Positions 36,192 through 44,930 are shown, counted from the stretch's first letter. The stretch: DNA of 64,000 nucleotides from AC-32 sp963763475 (GCA_963763475.1 CAVXOR010000003.1:124001-188000), one strand, 5' to 3'. Numbers and translations are program-made. Notes: generated from the letters alone by a model not told the origin.

Positions 36192-36841
36192 CGACCTGGT
36201 CCGACCGCGCCGAGGCCTACCGGGAAAGCGAGACGCACCGCTCCGGTGCCGATCTCGACCTGTTGGTCGAGTGGTGCGAGCCCGCCGAGGGCGTGAAGGC
36301 GCTCGACGTCGCGACCGGCGGCGGTCACGTGGCGCGCCGCCTGCGCGAGGCCGGCTGCGACGTCGTCACGCTCGACCCGTCGCCCGGGATGCAGGCGGAT
36401 GTGCTCGCTCCCGCCGAGCACATCCCTTTCGAGGACGGCGCCTTCGACGTCGTCGTCACGCGGATCGCGCCGCACCACTTCGAGGACATTCGCGCGGCGG
36501 TCGCCGAGCTGGAGCGCGTCAGCAACCGGCTCGTCGTGATCGAGGACACGCTCTACTCGAGCGAGCGGCACGAGCAGGCCGAGAAGCTGCGCGACCCCAC
36601 CCACGTGCGCAGCTACAGCGAGGACGAGTGGCGCGAGCTGCTCACCGAGGCCGGCCTCGAGGTCGAGCAGGTGGAGTGCTTCGAGAAGGAGCATCCACTC
36701 GAGGACTGGCTCGCCCGCACCGGTTGCGAGGGCGCGGAGGCCGAGCGAGTGCGCGAGCTGCTGGCCGATCGCATGAACGCGGACGGCACCGCCTGGACGG
36801 ACACCAAGATCGTCATCCGCGCGAGGAAGTCCCAGAGCTGA
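36188..36841 (+). CDS. Class I SAM-dependent methyltransferase inside sucCD
   Basis: A 217-residue methyltransferase: WSDRAEAYRESETHRSGADLDLLVEW, motif I ALDVATGGGHVARRL, acidic end of strand 2 DVVTLDPSPGM, motif II DVVVTRIAPHHFED, and a C-terminal substrate part. It resembles UbiE/methyltransferase-11 enzymes. It is coupled on both sides: ATGA with sucC and TGATG with sucD. Both cofactor motifs are intact, so it should be active. The substrate is unknown, and nothing in the neighbours requires a methylation step. Confidence 0.88.
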   Translation: MTTWSDRAEAYRESETHRSGADLDLLVEWCEPAEGVKALDVATGGGHVARRLREAGCDVVTLDPSPGMQADVLAPAEHIPFEDGAFDVVVTRIAPHHFEDIRAAVAELERVSNRLVVIEDTLYSSERHEQAEKLRDPTHVRSYSEDEWRELLTEAGLEVEQVECFEKEHPLEDWLARTGCEGAEAERVRELLADRMNADGTAWTDTKIVIRARKSQS

Positions 36842-37719
36842 TGGCCGTCATCGTCGACAGGGACACGCGGCTGGTCGTGCAGGGCGCGACGGGGCGCGAG
36901 GGCTCGTTCCACACGCTGCGCAACCGCGCCTACGGCACGAACGTCGTCGCGGGAGTCACGCCCGGCAAGGGTGGCACCGACCTCGAGGGGATCCCGATCT
37001 TCGACACGGTCGCCGAGGCGGTCGACGAGACCGGCGCGAACACGACGATGGTCTTCGTCCCCGCCCGTTTCGCGGCCGACGCGATCTACGAGGCCGTCGA
37101 TGCCGGGATCGGCACGGTGATCTGCATCGCCGAGGGGCTGGCGGCGCACGAGATGCTGCGCGTCTACAACTACATCCGGCCGAAGGGGATCACGATGCTG
37201 GGGCCGAACTGCCCCGGCGCGCTCTCGCCCGGCAAGGCGAATGTCGGGATCATCCCGGCCGAGATCTTCCGCGAGGGGCCGATCGGGGTGGTCTCTCGCT
37301 CCGGCACGCTCACCTACCAGATCGGGCACGAGCTGACCCAGCGCGGGCTCGGCAACTCGACGATCGTCGGGATCGGCGGCGACCCCGTCGTCGGCTCGTC
37401 CTTCATCGACGTGCTCGGCCGCTTCCAGGCCGACGGCGAGACGGAGGTGATCGTGATGGTCGGCGAGATCGGCGGTGACGAGGAGGAGAAGGCGGCCGCG
37501 TTCGTCGAGGCCGACGTGACCAAGCCCGTCGTCGCCTACATCGCCGGCTTCACAGCGCCCCCGGGCAAGACCATGGGCCACGCCGGCGCGATCATCTCGG
37601 GCTCGTCGGGCACCGCCCAGGCGAAGAAGGACGCGCTCGAGGCTCGTGGCGTGCGGGTCGGAACGACACCGACCGAGGTCGCCGAACTCGCGGCCGAGAT
37701 CGCCGGCGCACCGGCCTAG
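36841..37719 (+). CDS. sucD: Succinyl-CoA ligase alpha subunit
   Basis: The alpha subunit binds CoA and carries the phosphohistidine. The 292-residue product has VIVDRDTRLVVQGATGREGSFH (CoA-binding Rossmann fold), LGPNCPGALSPGKANVGIIP, VSRSGTLTYQIGHELTQRG and the active histidine in GKTMGHAGAIISGSSGTAQAK. ATG 36841 shares one base with the methyltransferase stop. Length is normal. Confidence 0.96.
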   Translation: MAVIVDRDTRLVVQGATGREGSFHTLRNRAYGTNVVAGVTPGKGGTDLEGIPIFDTVAEAVDETGANTTMVFVPARFAADAIYEAVDAGIGTVICIAEGLAAHEMLRVYNYIRPKGITMLGPNCPGALSPGKANVGIIPAEIFREGPIGVVSRSGTLTYQIGHELTQRGLGNSTIVGIGGDPVVGSSFIDVLGRFQADGETEVIVMVGEIGGDEEEKAAAFVEADVTKPVVAYIAGFTAPPGKTMGHAGAIISGSSGTAQAKKDALEARGVRVGTTPTEVAELAAEIAGAPA

Positions 37720-37731
37720 CCGGCGAACGCT

Positions 37732-39330
37732 CTACCGGACGCGGACGGCGGCGCAGACGAGCGGGCTGTGGTTCCTCGCGCTGTCGGTCGCCCGGACGCA
37801 GTAGCGGTAGGAGCCGCGCGCGGGAAACTTGAACCCGACCCAATACGCGACCGCGTCGTCGGTGGTTCGGAGCGGCCGCGCGAAGGTCTTGAGCACCTTC
37901 TTCTGCCGGTAGACGAAGACCCGCTCGGACGTCTTGCCGCCGTTGTCCCGCACGCGGTAGCGCAGCCGCAGGAGCTTGCGGTGACGCCCGCTCGTCGCGT
38001 AGACGTGCACGATCGGTGGCTTCCTATCCGCTGCTGAGGGCGCGGGTGGCGGTGGGGGCGGGGGTGGAGGCGAGGGTGGAGGCGGGGCCGCCGGCGGAAC
38101 CGCCGTCGAGAGCGCCTGCTGCGCGTTGATGCGGCCGTAGCCGTAGTGCTGCTCCCAGGTGCAGCCCGCGCAGGTCCCGTACGGATCGCTGCCGTAGGCG
38201 TTCGCGCCCACCTTGTCGGAGCTGAGCGCGAGGATCTGGCGCACCTGGGCGACCGATGCCTCCGGGTGCATGCTCCGGATCAGGCCGACCAGCCCGGTCA
38301 CGTACGGGGACGCCATCGACGTCCCGTCCTTGAGTACGTAGCCGTTGCCCGGCACCGTCGAGAGGACGTCGACACCGGGAGCGGAGACGAAGACGTCGGG
38401 GCTGCCGTAGTTCGAGAAGCTCGCCGGCAGGTCGCTCGAGTCCGTCGCTGCGACTCCGATTGCCCCCGGGCAGGCGGCGGGGTAGGTGGGCGTCGAGACG
38501 GGCGTGCCCGGGGGGTTGCCGTTGCCCGCGGCTGCCACGACCGTCGAGCCGTATGAGGTGATCGCCAGCTCGACCGCGTTGCAGAGGGTGATCGGATACG
38601 GGATCCCGGTTGCGCCGAGCGAGAGGTTGATCGCCTTCGCGCCGTGGGCGGCTGCCCACGCGATCCCGTTTGCGACGTCGGACAGATCTGCGCCCTGGGC
38701 CGGGTCGGCCGAGAAGACGCGGACGACGACCAGAGGCGAGGCGAAGGAGAGACCGGAGATGCCGAGGCCGTTGTCGGTCGCCGCGGCCGCGATGCCCGAC
38801 ACGTGCGTGCCGTGACCCTGGTCGTCGGTCGGGATGCCCTGGCTGCACGAGCCGTTGAGGCAGGTCGCGCTCAGGCTCGACACATTCGGGAGGTCCGGGT
38901 GGGTCGCGTCGACGCCCGTGTCGACGATCCCGATCGGCACGGAGGGGCTCGGGGAGAAGGTGCCTGGGAAGAGCGACCAGCCGCCGAGCGCGGAGATCGC
39001 GGACAGGGCCCACTGCGAGCTGTAGGAGGGGTCGCTCGGCGGGCTGAGGCCGAACAGGTGGAGCACGCTGTTCGGTTCGGCGTAGAGGACGTCGGGCCGC
39101 GCGCGGTAGCGCGCGAGCGCCTGGGAGACGCTCTCGCCGGGCTGCGGGTCGACCACTTGAACGCCGCCGACGGTCCGTCCGGCCGGGTCGTCGCCGAGCG
39201 CCTCGACCTTCGCGCTCGCGCCGGCCGGCGAGGTGAACCTGACGAGGATCGTGCCGTCGGCGAGCGCAGCGGCAGGCGCAGCGCAGGCAAGCGCAGCGAA
39301 GGCGATGAGGAGCGCGAACCGCCGGGTCAC
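37732..39330 (-). CDS. Secreted subtilisin-like serine protease
   Basis: An S8 protease with the full triad: Asp in GIVDTGVDATHPDL, His in GHGTHVSGIAAA, Ser in DGTSMASPYVTGL, plus the oxyanion Asn in AAAGNGN. A signal peptide (FALLIAFAALACAAPAAALA) and an I9-like propeptide (AKVEALGDDPAG to PNSVLH) precede it. A Pro/Ser-rich linker and a beta-rich C-terminal domain follow. GTG 39330 is preferred because it gives a short basic signal-peptide start; ATG 39372 is an alternative. Cys pairs near CLNGSC and CAGC suggest disulfides. Confidence 0.92.
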   Translation of the reverse strand: MTRRFALLIAFAALACAAPAAALADGTILVRFTSPAGASAKVEALGDDPAGRTVGGVQVVDPQPGESVSQALARYRARPDVLYAEPNSVLHLFGLSPPSDPSYSSQWALSAISALGGWSLFPGTFSPSPSVPIGIVDTGVDATHPDLPNVSSLSATCLNGSCSQGIPTDDQGHGTHVSGIAAAATDNGLGISGLSFASPLVVVRVFSADPAQGADLSDVANGIAWAAAHGAKAINLSLGATGIPYPITLCNAVELAITSYGSTVVAAAGNGNPPGTPVSTPTYPAACPGAIGVAATDSSDLPASFSNYGSPDVFVSAPGVDVLSTVPGNGYVLKDGTSMASPYVTGLVGLIRSMHPEASVAQVRQILALSSDKVGANAYGSDPYGTCAGCTWEQHYGYGRINAQQALSTAVPPAAPPPPSPPPPPPPPPAPSAADRKPPIVHVYATSGRHRKLLRLRYRVRDNGGKTSERVFVYRQKKVLKTFARPLRTTDDAVAYWVGFKFPARGSYRYCVRATDSARNHSPLVCAAVRVR

Positions 39331-39404
39331 GGAACGATCGTCGGCATGAACGGCGGCTTCGTGCACCCCCATTCGCCTGCGGGCGTTGCGGCCGGACGTG
39401 CCCC

Positions 39405-39410
39405 TAGACT
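39405..39410 (+). promoter_or_regulatory. -10 box of leaderless aminotransferase transcript
   Basis: TAGACT lies 6 nt before the GTG at 39417. Confidence 0.45.
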
Positions 39411-39416
39411 GGCGGC

Positions 39417-40499
39417 GTGGACGTGATTTCCTTCGCCCGTGGGATCCCGGCGCCGGAGTGCCTGCCCGTGGCGGAGCTCGCCGCCTGCGCCAAGAGCGCG
39501 CTCGAGCGAGACGGGGAAGTGGCCCTTTCGTACGGCAGCACGCTCGGCTACGGGCCCTTGCGGGAGTGGCTGGCCGAGCGGCACTCGGTCGAACCGGCCC
39601 GCGTGCTCGTCACCAACGGCTCGCTGCAGGCCTTCCACTTCGTGCTCGACGCGTTCGAGGGCCGCGGCCGCGTGCTGGTGGAGCGGCCGACCTACGACCG
39701 GCCGCGCAAGATCCTCGCCGCCTCGTCGATCGAGCTCGGCGAGGTGACGGTCGACGAGCAGGGCCTCGACGTGGACGAGCTGGAGCGCGAGCTCGACGGG
39801 CCGCCGGCCGGCTTCCTCTACACGATCCCGACCTTCCAGAACCCGACCGGCTCGACGCTCTCGGAGGAGCGACGCCGTCGCCTCGCGGAGCTCGTGCGCG
39901 AGCGCGGGCTCCCCGTGCTCGAAGACGACCCGTACGGGCTCGTGCGTTTCGAGGGCGAGCCACTGCCGTCGCTCTTCGAGCTCGAGGGCGGTGAGCAGGT
40001 GATGTACTCGTCCTCGTTCTCGAAGACGATCGCGCCCGGCCTGCGAGTGGGCTACGCGATCCTGCCGGCCGCGCTCGCCGGGAAGCTCGAGGAGCTCGTC
40101 GCCTCGACCTACATCACGCCCGCCCTGCTCGCCCAGGCGACGGTGTACGAGTTCCTACGGCGCGGCTTGTTCGAGCCGAACCTCGAGCGGGTGTGCGGCC
40201 TGCTCAAGGCACGCCGCGACGCGATGCTCGACGCGCTCGACCGGGAGCTGTCGGGTCGCGTGCGCTGGAGCCGGCCCGAGGGCGGCTACTTCCTCTGGCT
40301 CGACCTCCCGGACGACGCCGACGCCGCCGAGCTGCTCGGGCGCGCGAGCGCCGCGGGCGTGACGTTCGTGCCGGGTGCCGACTTCGGCGGCCCGCCCTCG
40401 TCCGCCCGGCTGGCCTTCAGCTTCGTCTCGCCCGAGGAGATCGACGAGGGCGTGCGCCGGCTGGCCGCGCTAGTCGCGCCGGCGGCGGCGCCGGTATAG
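39417..40499 (+). CDS. PLP-dependent aminotransferase, class I/II
   Basis: A 360-residue fold-type I aminotransferase. Markers are LSYGSTLGYGPLREWLAERH, VLVTNGSLQAFHFVLDAF, LYTIPTFQNPTGSTLSEERRR, VLEDDPYGLVRFEGE, and the PLP lysine in SSSFSKTIAPGLRVGY. It groups with the 2-aminoadipate/MocR-type transaminases but has no N-terminal GntR HTH. The substrate is not defined by its neighbours. The 3' end overlaps the convergent LapA-like gene by 30 bases. Confidence 0.9.
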   Translation: MDVISFARGIPAPECLPVAELAACAKSALERDGEVALSYGSTLGYGPLREWLAERHSVEPARVLVTNGSLQAFHFVLDAFEGRGRVLVERPTYDRPRKILAASSIELGEVTVDEQGLDVDELERELDGPPAGFLYTIPTFQNPTGSTLSEERRRRLAELVRERGLPVLEDDPYGLVRFEGEPLPSLFELEGGEQVMYSSSFSKTIAPGLRVGYAILPAALAGKLEELVASTYITPALLAQATVYEFLRRGLFEPNLERVCGLLKARRDAMLDALDRELSGRVRWSRPEGGYFLWLDLPDDADAAELLGRASAAGVTFVPGADFGGPPSSARLAFSFVSPEEIDEGVRRLAALVAPAAAPV

Positions 40500-40772
40500 C
40501 TGCGAGAGCAGCACGCCGAGCAGCAGCCCCAGCGCGACACTGAGCAGGATCAGCCAGATCAGCGACACGCGTGCCGTGCCGAGCACGAAGTGGACGTGGA
40601 CGTGCTTGTTGTTCTCGAGCACGAACGCGATCCCGTACGCGATCAGCAGCCCCAGGAAGATGATCCGGAGATAGAGGCTGGGCTGCCACTGGCGCCCGAA
40701 CCCTTCGCCCTCCGCAGGGGCCCGCTCCTCGTCCACGCGCGGCGCGGCGCTCTGCCCGGGCTCCTCCTGCAC
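40470..40772 (-). CDS. LapA-like (DUF1049) two-helix membrane protein
   Basis: From GTG 40772 the product has 100 residues: an acidic soluble N-terminus, helix 1 (LRIIFLGLLIAYGIAFVLEN), the short HVHVHFVLGTARVSL turn, helix 2 (WLILLSVALGLLLGVLLSQL) and a basic RRRRRR tail. This is the LapA/DUF1049 fold, linked to lipopolysaccharide assembly factors in Gram-negatives and of unclear role in Actinobacteria. A minus-strand TAGACT box (40786-40781) is 8 nt upstream and sets the start. Confidence 0.8.
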   Translation of the reverse strand: MQEEPGQSAAPRVDEERAPAEGEGFGRQWQPSLYLRIIFLGLLIAYGIAFVLENNKHVHVHFVLGTARVSLIWLILLSVALGLLLGVLLSQLYRRRRRRD

Positions 40773-40783
40773 GGCCCGGCAGT

Positions 40784-40969
40784 CTAGGCGGCCGAGCGAC
40801 CTACCAGCTGCGCTGCGGGCCGCGGGACGAGCCTCGGCTGCCGCGGCGGCACCAGCGCGCCGCGACTCTGGAGCCGGAAGGTGGGGCATGGCTCCGCGAG
40901 GACGAGGGCGCAGAGAGAGGCCCGATGGAAATAGCAATCCTCGCAGGTTGGTTTAGCTGTCTTGCTCAT
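40784..40969 (-). CDS. Small cysteine-rich protein, probable metal site
   Basis: A 61-residue product starting MSKTAKPTCEDCYFHRASLC, with C9, C12 and C20 and a fourth Cys in EPCPTFR, giving a C-x2-C-x7-C-x7-C spacing. That looks like a small zinc- or Fe-S-binding knuckle. The tail is Pro/Arg-rich. A GAGGAG lies about 12 nt before the ATG. It is followed closely by the LapA-like gene promoter. Function is unknown. The regular Cys pattern argues that it is a real gene. Confidence 0.6.
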   Translation of the reverse strand: MSKTAKPTCEDCYFHRASLCALVLAEPCPTFRLQSRGALVPPRQPRLVPRPAAQLVGRSAA

Positions 40970-41116
40970 GCCCCAGTTTTGCTCCTCTTGGTCGCCTGCC
41001 CCGAACAGGCGGCATCATTAGGGCTGAGGGCCTGTGAATCAAGCTTGCCTGTGGAGAAAACAGTGCAATTTCCGGCGCTTTCGAACATGGCGAAAACTGC
41101 CTCTTCTTTTCGTTTT
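40970..41116. other. AT-richer intergenic segment between divergent/convergent genes
   Basis: 147 bases, visibly lower in GC than the surroundings. It contains a 6-bp stem CGCCTG/CAGGCG (40993-40998 and 41006-41011, 7-base loop) upstream of the Cys-rich gene. It also has an AT hairpin CGAAAA/TTTTCG (41091-41096, 41107-41112) followed by TTTTTC near the PDZ-protease stop. No coding frame is convincing. Confidence 0.4.
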
Positions 41117-42109
41117 TCAGCGCAGCGTTGCCAGTGCCCGCAACGCCTGTGGAAAGTTCTTCACAGGGATGATGCGGAGCCCGTCGGCATAGCGCCGCGC
41201 CTCACGCGCGTTCTCCCCGGCCGGGACCAGGAAGGCGTCCACACCCGCCTTGCGCGCCCCGAGCGTCTTTTGCTTAACCCCGCCGATCGGGCTCACCTTT
41301 CCGTCGAGCCCGAGCTCGCCGGTCGCCGCCACCTTGTGACCGCGCGTGACGTTGCGGCCGAGCTCCTGGAGGATGTCGAGCGCGAACGCAAGCCCGGCCG
41401 AGGGACCTCCGACATCGCCTGCGTCGATCCTGATGCGCACCGGCAACGTGACCTCGAGGTCGTCGCGCGCGTTTACGCCGATCAGCGTCCGCTTCGGGTC
41501 GTGCGGATCGGCAATCGTCTTGACCGGGACCGTCCTTCGCTTCCCGCGGCGAACGAAGGTGACGCGGGCGACGTCACCCGGGCGGTGCTTGGCGAGCACG
41601 GCGCGTAGGTTGACGACGGAGGTGACCCTGCGGCCGTCTGCGGCGACGATCACGTCGCTGGTCCGCAAGACCCTGGCAGCCGGAGCGCCCTTCTGCACGA
41701 GCACGATCGTCACCCCACGGCTAGTCGCATGCACCTTGTAGCCGAGGTGGTCGAGCGCGACCACGGCGGCGACCTTCTGTGACTCGCTCATGTCCTGGAC
41801 GCCGATCTGCTGCTCGACCGCCGAGCTGAGCTCGGGCGCCGGCACGAGCGAGGAGCCGCTCGACCGCACGAACGGCACGAGCCGCTCCAGCAGGCGGGCC
41901 TGGCGCTCGCGCACGTCGACGAAGTAGATCGGGCCGGGCTGCGGTGTGCGCGAGTCATCGGGGACGCTCACGATCGGGTCGACGGGGTGGGCGGGATCGA
42001 CGAGACGGATGTCGTAGCCCTCGGCGGGAGCCAGCCAGAGCACGAACGCCGCAGCGCCGAGGAGGAAAAGGCCGCCCGCGGCGAGCCGCGCCGGTGTGAA
42101 CCACCGCAT
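41117..42109 (-). CDS. PDZ domain and Lon-type serine protease, membrane anchored
   Basis: A 330-residue YlbL-like protein. One N-terminal membrane helix (LAAGGLFLLGAAAFVLWL) leads to a PDZ domain (GAPAARVLRTSDVIVAADGRRV) and a Lon C-terminal protease domain. The catalytic serine is in GGPSAGLAFALDIL and the lysine in PIGGVKQKTLGARKAG. The active site would face outside. Such proteins process or remove envelope proteins in Gram-positives. It is the last gene of the icd-mdh-SDR run, 19 bases after the SDR stop. Confidence 0.9.
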   Translation of the reverse strand: MRWFTPARLAAGGLFLLGAAAFVLWLAPAEGYDIRLVDPAHPVDPIVSVPDDSRTPQPGPIYFVDVRERQARLLERLVPFVRSSGSSLVPAPELSSAVEQQIGVQDMSESQKVAAVVALDHLGYKVHATSRGVTIVLVQKGAPAARVLRTSDVIVAADGRRVTSVVNLRAVLAKHRPGDVARVTFVRRGKRRTVPVKTIADPHDPKRTLIGVNARDDLEVTLPVRIRIDAGDVGGPSAGLAFALDILQELGRNVTRGHKVAATGELGLDGKVSPIGGVKQKTLGARKAGVDAFLVPAGENAREARRYADGLRIIPVKNFPQALRALATLR

Positions 42110-42128
42110 CCGGCCGAGGATATGCGCG

Positions 42129-42872
42129 TCAGAGCAGGCTGCGCGTCAGTCCGCCGTCGACCGGGAGCACCGCGCCGGTTACGTACGAGGCGGCGTCCGA
42201 GGCGAGAAAGCAGACGACGTCGGCCACCTCGCGCGGCTGCCCGAAGCGCCGCAGCGGAATCGCCTCGAAGTCCTCGGCGCGGGGCTTGCCCTTGAAGGCC
42301 TCGGCCAGGCGCTCGGTCTCGATCCGGCCCGGCGCGATCGTGTTCACGGTGATCTTCTTCGGCCCGACCTCGCGCGCGAGCGTGTTGGCCCAGCCGACGA
42401 CGCCCGGGCGGACGGCGTTCGAGAGGGCGAGGTTGTCGATCGGCTCCCGCACGGAGCTGGACTCGATGTTGATCACCCGCCCGCGCCCGCTGCGCTCGAG
42501 CTGGGGGAGGCAGAGCGCGGTCAGCCTGATCGCCGAGAGCAGGAGCAGCTCGACAGCGCTCTCGACTTGCTCGTCGGTCAATCCCACCGCCGGCGTGCGG
42601 GGTGGCCCGCCGCTGTTGTTGACCAGGATGTCGATCCCGCCGAAGGCCTCTAGCGTTCGGTCGAACAGGCGCTTCAGGTCGGCCGGGTTCGTGACGTCTC
42701 CTCGCACCGCGAGCGCGCCGAGCCGCTCCGCTTCCCGCTCGAGCAGCTCCCGCCGGCGCGCGAACATGGCGACGTTCGCGCCCTCCGCCGCGAGCGCCTC
42801 CGCGATCGCGAGCCCCATTCCCGACGAGGCGCCGCAGACGATCGCCGTGCGACCGCTGAGCCCGAGCTCCAT
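42129..42872 (-). CDS. Atypical SDR oxidoreductase lacking YxxxK
   Basis: A 247-residue short-chain dehydrogenase fold with NAD(P) motif TAIVCGASSGMGLAIAEAL, NNSGG after GGIDILV, and the C-terminal YVTGAVLPVDGG. The catalytic YxxxK is replaced: the expected helix reads NLALSNAVRPGVVGWANTLA, as in a known divergent SDR subgroup with LSNxxR. Whether it reduces a ketone or uses another chemistry is unclear. It starts 2 bases after the mdh stop, as part of the icd-mdh run. Confidence 0.85.
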   Translation of the reverse strand: MELGLSGRTAIVCGASSGMGLAIAEALAAEGANVAMFARRRELLEREAERLGALAVRGDVTNPADLKRLFDRTLEAFGGIDILVNNSGGPPRTPAVGLTDEQVESAVELLLLSAIRLTALCLPQLERSGRGRVINIESSSVREPIDNLALSNAVRPGVVGWANTLAREVGPKKITVNTIAPGRIETERLAEAFKGKPRAEDFEAIPLRRFGQPREVADVVCFLASDAASYVTGAVLPVDGGLTRSLL

Positions 42873-42874
42873 CG

Positions 42875-43810
42875 CTAGCCGGCGGAGCCGAGCACGCCGA
42901 CGACCTCTCGGACGGCGTCGGCCGAGGTGTTGAGTGCCTGGCGCTCGTCGTCGCTCAGCTCGAGCTCGACGATCTCCTCGATCCCGCGCGCGCCGAGCTT
43001 TACCGGAACGCCCATGTACAGCCCGTCGATCCCGTACTCGCCTTCGAGGTACGCCGTGCAGGGGAGCACGCGGTGCTCGTCCAACATGATCGAGTCGACC
43101 ATCTGCGCCGCGGCCGCGCCCGGCGCGTACCAGGCCGAGGTTCCGAGCAGCTCGACGAGCTCGCCGCCGCCCTTGGCGGTTCGCTCGACCATTGCCGCGA
43201 TCCGGTCGTCGGAGACGAGCTTCCCTAGCGGGATGCCGCCGACGGTGGTCGCCGAGACGACCGGCACCATCTGGTCGCCGTGGCCGCCCAGCACCATCGC
43301 GGTCACGTCCTTCACCGAAGAGCCGGTCTCCCACGCGATGAAAGTCGAGAAGCGCGCCGTGTCGAGGATGCCGGCCATCCCGAAGACTCGCTCCTTCGGC
43401 CAGCCGGATGCCGTCTTCGCCACGTGGCACATCGCGTCGAGCGGGTTCGAGACGACGATCAGGATCGCATCCGGCGACGCGCCCACTACCTGCTCGGTGA
43501 CCGAGCCCACGATCTTCTCGTTCGTGGTGACCAGGTCGTCGCGGCTCATCCCCGGCGAGCGGGGCAAGCCGGCCGTGATCACGACCACGTCGGAGCCGCT
43601 TGTGGCCTCGTAGTCGTTCGAGCCCATGACGTACGGCTCGTAGCCGAGCACGGCGCCCATCTGGTTGACGTCGAGCGCCTTGCCCTGCGGCAGGCCCTCC
43701 TTGATGTCGACGAGCACGACGTCCGCGTAGTCCCGCAGCGCCAGCACCTGTGCGCAGGTCGCGCCGACATTCCCGGCGCCGACGACCGTGACCTTGCGGC
43801 GCGAGCTCAC
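42875..43810 (-). CDS. mdh: Malate dehydrogenase, LDH-like type
   Basis: It oxidises malate to oxaloacetate with NAD. The 311-residue product has the Rossmann loop VVGAGNVGATCAQVLA, the strand-2 aspartate in VVLVDIKEG (NAD preference), the substrate arginines in GLPRSPGMSRDDL (malate rather than lactate type) and catalytic histidine in GGHGDQMVP. GTG 43810 overlaps the icd stop (GTGA), so the two TCA genes are translated together. Confidence 0.95.
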   Translation of the reverse strand: MSSRRKVTVVGAGNVGATCAQVLALRDYADVVLVDIKEGLPQGKALDVNQMGAVLGYEPYVMGSNDYEATSGSDVVVITAGLPRSPGMSRDDLVTTNEKIVGSVTEQVVGASPDAILIVVSNPLDAMCHVAKTASGWPKERVFGMAGILDTARFSTFIAWETGSSVKDVTAMVLGGHGDQMVPVVSATTVGGIPLGKLVSDDRIAAMVERTAKGGGELVELLGTSAWYAPGAAAAQMVDSIMLDEHRVLPCTAYLEGEYGIDGLYMGVPVKLGARGIEEIVELELSDDERQALNTSADAVREVVGVLGSAG

Positions 43811-44901
43811 GAGACCGGAGCTCCGAGCGCGTCGATGATCGCGTCGGCGACCTCGGAGGTTCCCACCGCACTCGGGTCGTCGCGCGTCGGCTTCATGTCG
43901 TACGTGACCCGCTCGCCGGAGCGGATCACGGCGCCGATCGCGGCCTCCAGCCTGTCCGCGGCCTCGTTCTCGTCGAGGTGGCGTAGCATCAGCATCCCCG
44001 AGAGCATCATCGCGATCGGATTCACCTTGTTCTGGCCCGCGTACTTGGGCGCCGAGCCGTGCGTGGGCTCGAAGATCGAGACGTCCTCGCCGAAGTTCGC
44101 GCCGGGCGCCATGCCGAGCCCGCCGATCATGCCGGCGGCTAGGTCGGAGACGATGTCGCCGTAGAGGTTCGGCAGCACGAGCACGTCGTACTCCTCGGGC
44201 CGCTGGACGAGCTGCATGCACATGTTGTCCACGATCCGGTCGTCGAACTCGATGTCGGAGTTCTCCTCGGCGACCTCTCGCGCGACCCGCAGATAGAGGC
44301 CGTCCGTGAATTTCATGATGTTGGCCTTGTGCACGGCCGTCACCTTGCGGCGGCCGTTGCGGCGCGCGTAATCGAAGGCGAACTGGACGATTCGGCGCGT
44401 TCCCGATATCGAGAGCGGCTTGATCGAGATGCCCGCGTCGCGATGGCGCAGCTTGCCGCCCCGCTGCTCGATCCAGCCGATCAGCTCGTCGGCGTGGGCC
44501 GTCCCCTCCTCGTACTCGATGCCTGCGTAGAGGTCCTCGGTGTTCTCGCGGACGATGATCAGGTCGACGTCGTCGAACCGAGTCCGCACGCCTTCGTACG
44601 TCTTGCACGGTCGCACTTGCGCGTAGAGATCCAGCGCCTTGCGGAGCCCCACGTTGACCGAGCGGAAGCCCCCGCCGACAGGAGTGGTGATCGGGCCCTT
44701 CAGGGCGACGCCGGTCCGGCGAATCGAGCCGAGCGTGGGCTCCGGCAAGGGGTTGCCGCCGTGCTGGTCCATCACGTCCGCGCCGGCCTCCTGGACGTCC
44801 CAGTCGAAGCCGACGCCTGTGGCCTCGAGGACGCGCCTCGTCGCCTCCGCCAGCTCCGGCCCGGTGCCGTCGCCGGGGATCAAGGTCACCTCGTGCGCCA
44901 C
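43807..44901 (-). CDS. icd: Isocitrate dehydrogenase, NAD-type family
   Basis: A 364-residue member of the isocitrate/isopropylmalate dehydrogenase family. It has VTLIPGDGTGPELAEATRRV, the substrate helix SVNVGLRKALDLYAQVRPC, IIVRENTEDLYAGIEY, KANIMKFTDGLY, and the metal site in NLYGDIVSDLAAGMIGGLG. The S-x-N-x-x-L-R pattern fits isocitrate rather than isopropylmalate. The start GTG 44901 lies 8 nt after a minus-strand TAGAGT box. It is divergent from citrate synthase and heads icd-mdh-SDR-protease. Confidence 0.9.
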   Translation of the reverse strand: MAHEVTLIPGDGTGPELAEATRRVLEATGVGFDWDVQEAGADVMDQHGGNPLPEPTLGSIRRTGVALKGPITTPVGGGFRSVNVGLRKALDLYAQVRPCKTYEGVRTRFDDVDLIIVRENTEDLYAGIEYEEGTAHADELIGWIEQRGGKLRHRDAGISIKPLSISGTRRIVQFAFDYARRNGRRKVTAVHKANIMKFTDGLYLRVAREVAEENSDIEFDDRIVDNMCMQLVQRPEEYDVLVLPNLYGDIVSDLAAGMIGGLGMAPGANFGEDVSIFEPTHGSAPKYAGQNKVNPIAMMLSGMLMLRHLDENEAADRLEAAIGAVIRSGERVTYDMKPTRDDPSAVGTSEVADAIIDALGAPVS

Positions 44902-44909
44902 GGCGGCGG

Positions 44910-44930
44910 ACTCTAGCGGAGCACTAGACT
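44910..44930. promoter_or_regulatory. Back-to-back leaderless promoters of icd and gltA
   Basis: The minus-strand box TAGAGT (44915-44910) is 8 nt from the icd GTG. The plus-strand box TAGACT (44925-44930) is 7 nt from the gltA GTG. The boxes are separated by 9 bases, so each -35 region lies over the other gene's start and the two polymerases cannot bind together. Confidence 0.5.
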
